Under the pieces are notes generated by a model. The model was given only the letters and a program-made list of their open reading frames with translations, was not told the DNA's origin and did no database searches. A stretch of DNA of 64,000 nucleotides from positions 337,501 through 401,500 of the forward strand of contig NZ_CP162414.1 in assembly GCF_040932005.1 (NCBI RefSeq), written 5' to 3'. Shown here one piece after another: positions 58,809-64,000 of the stretch. A program made the translations under genes and the position numbers. The stretch comes from Aestuariibius sp. HNIBRBA575. GTDB lineage: Bacteria; Pseudomonadota; Alphaproteobacteria; Rhodobacterales; Rhodobacteraceae. Positions within the stretch are counted from its first letter, which is position 1; each line of letters opens with the position of its first letter.

Positions 58809-59649
58809 AAGGTGATATGGACTAGACAGCTCTGTCCACAGTTGGTGGCAACAATGAGTCTGATAATCTCACTTAAAACGCTCTTAGGTTCCTGAGCACT
58901 GATATTAGACGCTTTTACGGTACTATTGGGGGCCTTCACCGAGAAAACGGTGGGGTTTGAAAAAAGCCAGAACAGCCTACGGCGGCGTTGTCCGCGCCCC
59001 GATTGATTGAGCCCTGCGCGGCGAAACTGTGGTTTGGGAATACCAATTTTCTGACCCTCTCAATGGCCGCTTTGGTGAATCCGCTGCGCTGCAAGAAGCG
59101 TGCCGCTGCGCGTGCGAGGAAATGCTACGTCAGCAATATCCGCAACCGCAAAAGTCCGGTTGGTCCCGCCAAGTGGACCTCTAGCATCCTATTGATTTCG
59201 CGGACGCAGCGAATGGCCGGTTCTGTGAAACTGCGCTGCGGCGTGATCGAACCCGATGAACGTCCGCTTTGGGCCGTCCTTGTTGGTGGCCGGATGCGTT
59301 GAACGGTGAATGCTGCGCTGCATCCGACGTCCGCAAAGAGCCTGTGCCGGTCATTGTGATTTTGTGCTGCGTGTGCTCGCAGCGTGAAAAATGCGGCATG
59401 AGCGAAAAAGTTCGTGCTGCCGCGCAGCGGTTCAACCAACCATTCGTGGATGTCTCAGCACAGATCAGGCGTCGAATTTACGAAATGCGGGACGAAGCCG
59501 ACAATAACAGTGACATCGCCAACGTCCGGCTTTTTTGCGTTCCCAAGCAATTTCCTCGGTCGGCGAAGTCGGCATTTCAACAACGCGAACCGCGAATGCA
59601 CTTTCGAAGACATCGCAGTAGATCCGTACCCTCATGTCCTGATTGGAAG
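58809..59649. other. Non-coding region, decayed DNA
   Basis: About 840 bp without a supportable gene. Small frames on both strands overlap and share no family signature. The terminator of the operon should be near 58.8-58.9 kb, but no clear hairpin plus T-run was seen. Confidence 0.4.
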
Positions 59650-60964
59650 TCAACGACTGATTTGCACCAACGTTCTCCAACGATCAACGTAATTCAGTAA
59701 ATCCTCGCCAACGTGAGGGTTTTCCGCGGAGGAGGCGTTCGGCAATTTCTCATGGTGATCAAAGAGCAAGGCTGCGCCAATACTTGTTCCCGTCACCGCT
59801 TCACTTGTGAAGACGGGCCGGTGAGTGACTGCCTTCAGCATCGCGATGAACTCTGCATTGCGCGCGAAAGGGCCTTCAACAATCGTGGGGCCCGCGCCCT
59901 CAATTAAGTCCAGACATGTCCCTGTCATTAAGGCGAGGTAGTAAGACAGTGCCACCGATCGCTGGCCCGAACCTACTGGTGGCTCCGTATCTCGCCATTG
60001 CATTTTGCAGCGCTGGAATGGACCCGTGCCGTATTCAACCGATGGGAGAAGCATCAAAGGCCGCTCCAGCACCGTGGTGACGTCCTGTCGGGTTGGCGCA
60101 TAGCTGTATGATCTCATATTCGCGGCCACCCATGAACCGCGCGCTTGGCGCCGCATCATCTCCTGTCAACGACATCGCGATCACCCATGTTCCGGTCGAA
60201 ACCACACAGGCTGGTGCATGCTGGGAAAGTAAATGTGGGTAAAGCGAGGCGTTTGAATCGTGGATACCAACGCAAACCGGCGTATTCGGGTCAAGTCCTG
60301 TGGCCTCTGCGATATCCGGTAAAATCGGACCGAGGATATCACTTGGGTGGCGCACTGTTGCCATCTTATCCTGGACGCGCAGGGCCGCAGCGAGGTTAGA
60401 AAATGCGCCCTTATGAGGATCCCAAAGGTCCGTATGACAGCCCAGCGACGTCACATCTGTCGCGGCAATGCCGGTCAGACGGTGCCCCCAGAATTGTGGA
60501 TACGTGACGATCTGCGCCGTACGATCCCTAAGCGTTGGATCGGTGGTGAACTGGTAATGCAACTGTGCACCGATGTTCAAACCACCCACCATTCTTGGCG
60601 ATCCGGTCAAGGCGAAATCAGGCTTTAAGGCATCATAGGCCGTGGCGATATCGGAAGGGTATTCATATTCGTAATCAAGGATCGGCGCGGCAAGAGAGCC
60701 GTCGGCCGCCAGCAACGCGGCACAGGCGCCATGGGTCGTGATCGAAATCGCGTCAACTCGGTGGTTGCGGTGGAAGGTTGCGAGCGCATCCAGCAAGAAG
60801 GCCCAATGCCCCTCTACATCATAGTGCGGCCAAGGCGGCCCCGCCTGAACGATATTGGGACGGGTGACGACTGCGATCTCGGTCAGCGTTGCGAGGTCGA
60901 CAAGCGCGAGTTTTGCGTTGGTTTTGCCGATATCGATGACGGCGATGTGCTTCGGTTCGGTCAT
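59650..60964 (-). pseudogene. rhaK: FGGY-type rhamnose kinase, frameshifted
   Basis: From ATG 60964 the N-terminal FGGY domain (IAVIDIGKTNAKLALVDL, then YPQFWGHRLTGIAATDVTSLG) and the nucleotide part (VVSTGTWVIAM) are intact up to GGREYEI near 60115. Homology then continues in another frame (SYSYAPTRQDVTTVLERPLMLLP) to 59650. A one-base change would restore about 438 residues. It overlaps rhaU by 4 bp, the rhaQ-rhaU-rhaK order of rhizobia. Confidence 0.8.
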
Positions 60965-61278
60965 GGCATATGAAACAGCGGTGTCAGCGCCACGGCAACG
61001 GGTTCGTTGTTTAGCGCGGTTTCCATGATGTCGGCCATGTGGGCCCACCATTTTTGCATGACCGGATGGTTTGGAAGGTCGTCCATCCTGTGCCCGCCCG
61101 TGCGTGTCAGCACACCGATCAAATGGCCCGTTTCTGCATCCAGATGGATCGAATAATCGCTGACACCGGCATCGTGCAAAAGATCGATAAGGTCCGGCCA
61201 GATCGCATCATGGCGGCGTTTGTATTCATCCGCCATGCCGTCGTTCAGGGTCATGCGGAACACGTAACGCGCGCTCAT
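60961..61278 (-). CDS. rhaU: L-rhamnose mutarotase
   Basis: 105 residues from ATG 61278 (overlapping the permease stop). RhaM/RhaU family: [44 protein letters not shown] and [12 protein letters not shown], including the active-site His and Trp-Trp. It interconverts anomers of rhamnose. The operon around it is broken on both sides. Confidence 0.92.
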   Translation of the reverse strand: MSARYVFRMTLNDGMADEYKRRHDAIWPDLIDLLHDAGVSDYSIHLDAETGHLIGVLTRTGGHRMDDLPNHPVMQKWWAHMADIMETALNNEPVAVALTPLFHMP

Positions 61279-61883
61279 GCCTTGCGCCTCGCGGCGGCCA
61301 TCGCCCAAAGGCGCGGCAAGGCGATTACGCCGATCAGCAGCAGACCGATGAAGATCGACATCACGATGCCCGGCACGTTGAGCAGACCAAGGCCGAACGT
61401 CACAAGACCCATGACAAACGCCGCGATGACAACGCCCGGTATGGTGCCCGATCCGCCAAGGATGTTGACGCCGCCAAGGACGACCATTGTGACGACCTCA
61501 AGCTCCATCCCCGTGGCGATGCTGGGGCGGGTCGACCCAAGGCGCGAGGTTAGGCAGACCGCCGCGATGCCCGACATCAGACCTGTCAGCAGGAAGAGGA
61601 TGAATTTCACCCGCTGCACGCGGATACCGCTAAACAGCGCGCCGGTCGGGTTGTTGCCAATGGCATAGACTGCGCGGCCAAAGTTGGTTTTGTGCAGCAG
61701 CACCGCATAGATCACCGCGATGATCACAAACAGCAGCATTTCCACCGTGAACACCCAGTAGATATAGCCCTGCCCGAACCACGAAAAGCCGGACGGATAG
61801 CCGCTGAATGACCCGTCCCCAAGGATGATATAGCTGATTCCGCGAAACAGGCCCATGGTACCGATGGTCACGACGATGGACAC
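61275..61883 (-). pseudogene. rhaQ: Rhamnose ABC transporter permease, 5'-truncated
   Basis: About 200 C-terminal residues (SIVVTIGTMGLFRGISYIILGDG to [13 protein letters not shown]) with five membrane segments of an RbsC-type permease. The first third is missing because the IS3-type fragment starts at 61884. A GTG at 61883 makes an open frame, but the true start is lost. Confidence 0.85.
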
Positions 61884-62478
61884 TGTCCGTCGTCAGGTTT
61901 TAGGGAACCAATGGCGGGCTAATTTAAGAGAGCGTTTGGCTCATCTGATTAGTTTGATTATGCGGCTTGCTGGCGGTGATGCAAGCGTCGCGCTTCGATG
62001 GTATTTCGTTTGATCCTTTCCCTTTGTTTTAGAATGGCTTTGTCACGCCCATAGTAGACATCGGCAGGTGTGACGTTATTCAAGCTCTCGTGATAGCGCA
62101 GGTGATTGTAATGATCGACGAAGTCTGCGATCTGGGCCTCCAGATCACCCGGCAGGAAGTAGTTTTCCAGCAGGACGCGGTTTTTCAGGGTTTGGTGCCA
62201 TCGTTCGATCTTACCTTGGGTTTGTGGATGATATGGCGCACTACGGGAATGCTTCACGCCTTTGTCTTGCAACCATTCTGCCAGATCGCCCGAGACGTAA
62301 CTGGAGCCGTTGTCGCTGAGCAGGCGTGGCTTGTGAACGACATGAACTTGATCGCAGCCAGATGCCTTCAACGCTAAGTCCAGCGTGTCGGTCACATCTT
62401 CAGCCCGCATGGTCGTGCAGAGTTTCCAAGAGACGATGTAACGGCTGTAATCGTCGAGAACCGTACTGAGATAAGCGC
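61884..62478 (-). mobile_element. Truncated IS3-type element (integrase core, right end)
   Basis: The transposase C-terminal part on the minus strand reads from YLSTVLDDYSRYIVSWKLC (Asp) through LLSDNGSSYVS (Asp) and GKIERWHQTLKNR (Glu), ending at 61958. The terminal sequence tgtccgtcgtcaggttttag abuts the broken rhaQ at 61884. The reading stops resembling the family near 62478, so orfA and the start of orfB are gone. A scrap of the same gene lies at 6997-7052. Confidence 0.85.
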
Positions 62479-62826
62479 TGACGTCAGACAAACGAAAGCA
62501 GCTCTCCGCTAGGAAACGCAGCATTGTTCACGAAAGGCTTCCTCGGCACTTTGTCAGAACTATCGTGCCTCGGACAAAGCTGTCGAGGGTGAGCCGCGTG
62601 CTGCATCCACGAAACAATCTGAACGCCACCATTTCGAAGTTTGATCTGAATATAGTTCTAAAACGCGATCTCGTACTGGAGGATACTTGCAAGCTCCGAC
62701 GAATGTGGCGTTAAATGCCGATGGCATCATTGCCTTGCGTGTAAAAAAGCTCCGATGATCAGCACCTGAAACGTTACGAGGCATCGCATCTATTACGCTT
62801 GAAGACCTAATCTGAGGAATACCACT
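62479..62826. other. Non-coding gap
   Basis: About 350 bp between the IS3-type fragment and the AraC-type gene. No gene recognised. The promoter of the regulator is expected at its right end. Confidence 0.4.
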
Positions 62827-63894
62827 GTGAGCACGGTTCCTACCTCTTGGCTCATTTCAATTCTTGCGGTTTTCATCGCAGCTGCGGTTGTGAGCAGACC
62901 GCTGCTGCCTGTTGCGGCGCGCGTTTTGTTTGGCATTGCACTTAGCCTCGTCGCATTGGTCACCGTCTTTGTGGGATTGAGATCGGAATATGGGTTTGAT
63001 GTTCTGAGCCAAATACAACCTCACATAGCGATACTTATCGCCCCGACGCTCTGGCTTGGTTTTCAATCACTTGCGTCAGCGACTGGATCGCCGCCACGAC
63101 AGAGGCTTGTGATAACGGCCATTGGTCTTATCGTTGGGCAGCTTGCACTCTTGTTACCAAGGGCATGGTCCGCTGATTTGGTCGTGATCGGCACCAATGC
63201 CATCTGTGCCATTTTGCTGGCAAGGATGCTGTTCCAACCGCCGGAAACATTTGTTCAGGTCGCGCCGGGCAAATTTCGCATGACCAGAGTTGCACTGCTC
63301 TTTGCGCTCCTCTTTATCGTTCTGATCGTTGCGGCTGATCTGATCTTTGTTGCGGTGCTGTCTGCGGGCAATACAGGGATTATCCAGCTTCTAACCGGCG
63401 TATCTGGCGTGATTGTTATGGTTGTCTTGCTGAGCGCTCTTATTGGTGTGCCACTTGTCCTTGGGGGGCAGCCGCGGCAGGCGACGCGCGATCCCGCGAC
63501 AGAGACACCTTTGGAAGAGGACCAGGACCTGTTGCGTAAGCTCGATCAACTGATGGCCGAACAGAAAATGTTTACGGACCCGGATCTGACGCTCGCGCGG
63601 TTGGGGCGGCGACTTCATTGCCCTGCACGGAGCGTGTCAAAAGCGGTCAATCGCGTTCACAGAGAGAATATTTCGCGCTATATCAATGGCTTTCGCGTAC
63701 GCCATGCAGCGATGCTGCTGACAACCACTGATCTGCCCGTGACAGACATCATGCTAGAGGCAGGTTTCCAAAGCAAATCCAGTTTCAACACAGAGTTTCG
63801 TCGCCTGACCGGCCAAACGCCGTCTGACTATAAACGCCATGAAAGTGGTGACAAAAACGTTCGCAATCGCGATTTCAAACGTTCGCAAACGTAA
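62827..63894 (+). CDS. Membrane-anchored AraC family regulator
   Basis: 355 residues from GTG 62827. The N-terminal 215 residues hold about six hydrophobic segments; a linker (ATRDPATETPLEEDQDLL) precedes an AraC DNA-binding domain (about 250-340) with LTLARLGRRLHCPARSVSKAVNRV and LPVTDIMLEAGFQSKSSFNTEFRRLTGQTPSDYK. It is likely a membrane-bound sensor that regulates a neighbouring gene, perhaps the one starting at 63978. Confidence 0.88.
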   Translation: MSTVPTSWLISILAVFIAAAVVSRPLLPVAARVLFGIALSLVALVTVFVGLRSEYGFDVLSQIQPHIAILIAPTLWLGFQSLASATGSPPRQRLVITAIGLIVGQLALLLPRAWSADLVVIGTNAICAILLARMLFQPPETFVQVAPGKFRMTRVALLFALLFIVLIVAADLIFVAVLSAGNTGIIQLLTGVSGVIVMVVLLSALIGVPLVLGGQPRQATRDPATETPLEEDQDLLRKLDQLMAEQKMFTDPDLTLARLGRRLHCPARSVSKAVNRVHRENISRYINGFRVRHAAMLLTTTDLPVTDIMLEAGFQSKSSFNTEFRRLTGQTPSDYKRHESGDKNVRNRDFKRSQT

Positions 63895-63977
63895 ATCCGG
63901 GCGCAGCTTTTGCGCTTTTCGCCTTTCTTGGTTCCAGAGCCCACATGCGTGGGACAGCAACCATCAAAGGAAACGTC

Positions 63978-64000
63978 ATGAAACTCAGAACGCTAAAAGA
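63978..64000 (+). CDS. Start of a further gene, cut by the window end
   Basis: ATG 63978 after a good aaaggaaacg site, reading MKLRTLK. Only seven codons are visible, so no product can be named. Confidence 0.5.

Overview
The window looks like a chromosomal segment from a marine Rhodobacterales (Roseobacter group) alphaproteobacterium. The evidence is the rRNA operon tail (23S-5S-tRNA-fMet), the alphaproteobacterial-type glutamate-cysteine ligase, the rsmE/ubiA and rpmH-rnpA-yidD neighbourhoods, and a rhamnose operon in the rhizobial order rhaQ-rhaU-rhaK. Genus cannot be fixed by eye. The many decayed insertion sequences and broken genes suggest a plastic genome.

Layout. 1-2.1 kb: end of a ribosomal RNA operon. 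2.3-7.1 kb: accessory genes, with two neighbouring DJ-1/GlxA-type genes both frameshifted in A-runs, a minimal tyrosine recombinase, a secreted NTF2-like protein, a TetR regulator and a 56-bp scrap of an IS3-type transposase. 7.2-18.9 kb: conserved core, comprising gshA, GNAT, rsmE, ubiA, an OmpA-family protein, yidD-rnpA-rpmH, a TVP38-type membrane protein, a flavin disulfide reductase, a histidine kinase and tRNA-Arg(ACG). 19-29.2 kb: accessory DNA starting directly at the tRNA. It holds a frameshifted protein with a HEPN-type RNxxxH motif, an AAA ATPase overlapping a subtilisin-like protease (a possible defence module), a racemase/DUF1611 pair, and a secreted protein built of seven Cys/Trp repeats. 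Two diverged copies of a ~250-bp non-coding repeat bracket this stretch.

29.9-43.8 kb: a visibly more G+C-rich island between an IS5-type remnant and an IS481-type remnant. It encodes a Fe(II)/2-oxoglutarate oxygenase, a PEBP-family protein, two different YrdC/Sua5-type proteins, an MFS transporter, a five-gene branched-chain-type ABC transporter in which every gene is broken, a GntR/FCD regulator and a LeuC/LeuD-type dehydratase. Almost the same 19-bp sequence lies upstream of both arms of the island, which suggests one regulator and one pathway of unknown product or substrate.

44.5-58.8 kb: a carbohydrate-type ABC transporter diverging from a long, tightly overlapping operon. The operon has a HisD/HpsN-like dehydrogenase, an SDR, a LacI regulator, a bicupin, a MetE-like zinc protein, an alpha/beta hydrolase and an RraA-like protein. 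Three proteins of about 335-345 residues that look like tandem NTF2/SnoaL domains are spread over both arms. Two identical near-palindromes in the divergent region are good LacI operator candidates. I read this as a catabolic regulon for an unidentified organic substrate and as the best candidate for an undescribed pathway. 59.6-62.5 kb: remnant of a rhamnose operon (frameshifted kinase, intact mutarotase, permease cut by an IS3-type fragment). The window ends with a membrane-anchored AraC-type regulator and the first codons of another gene.
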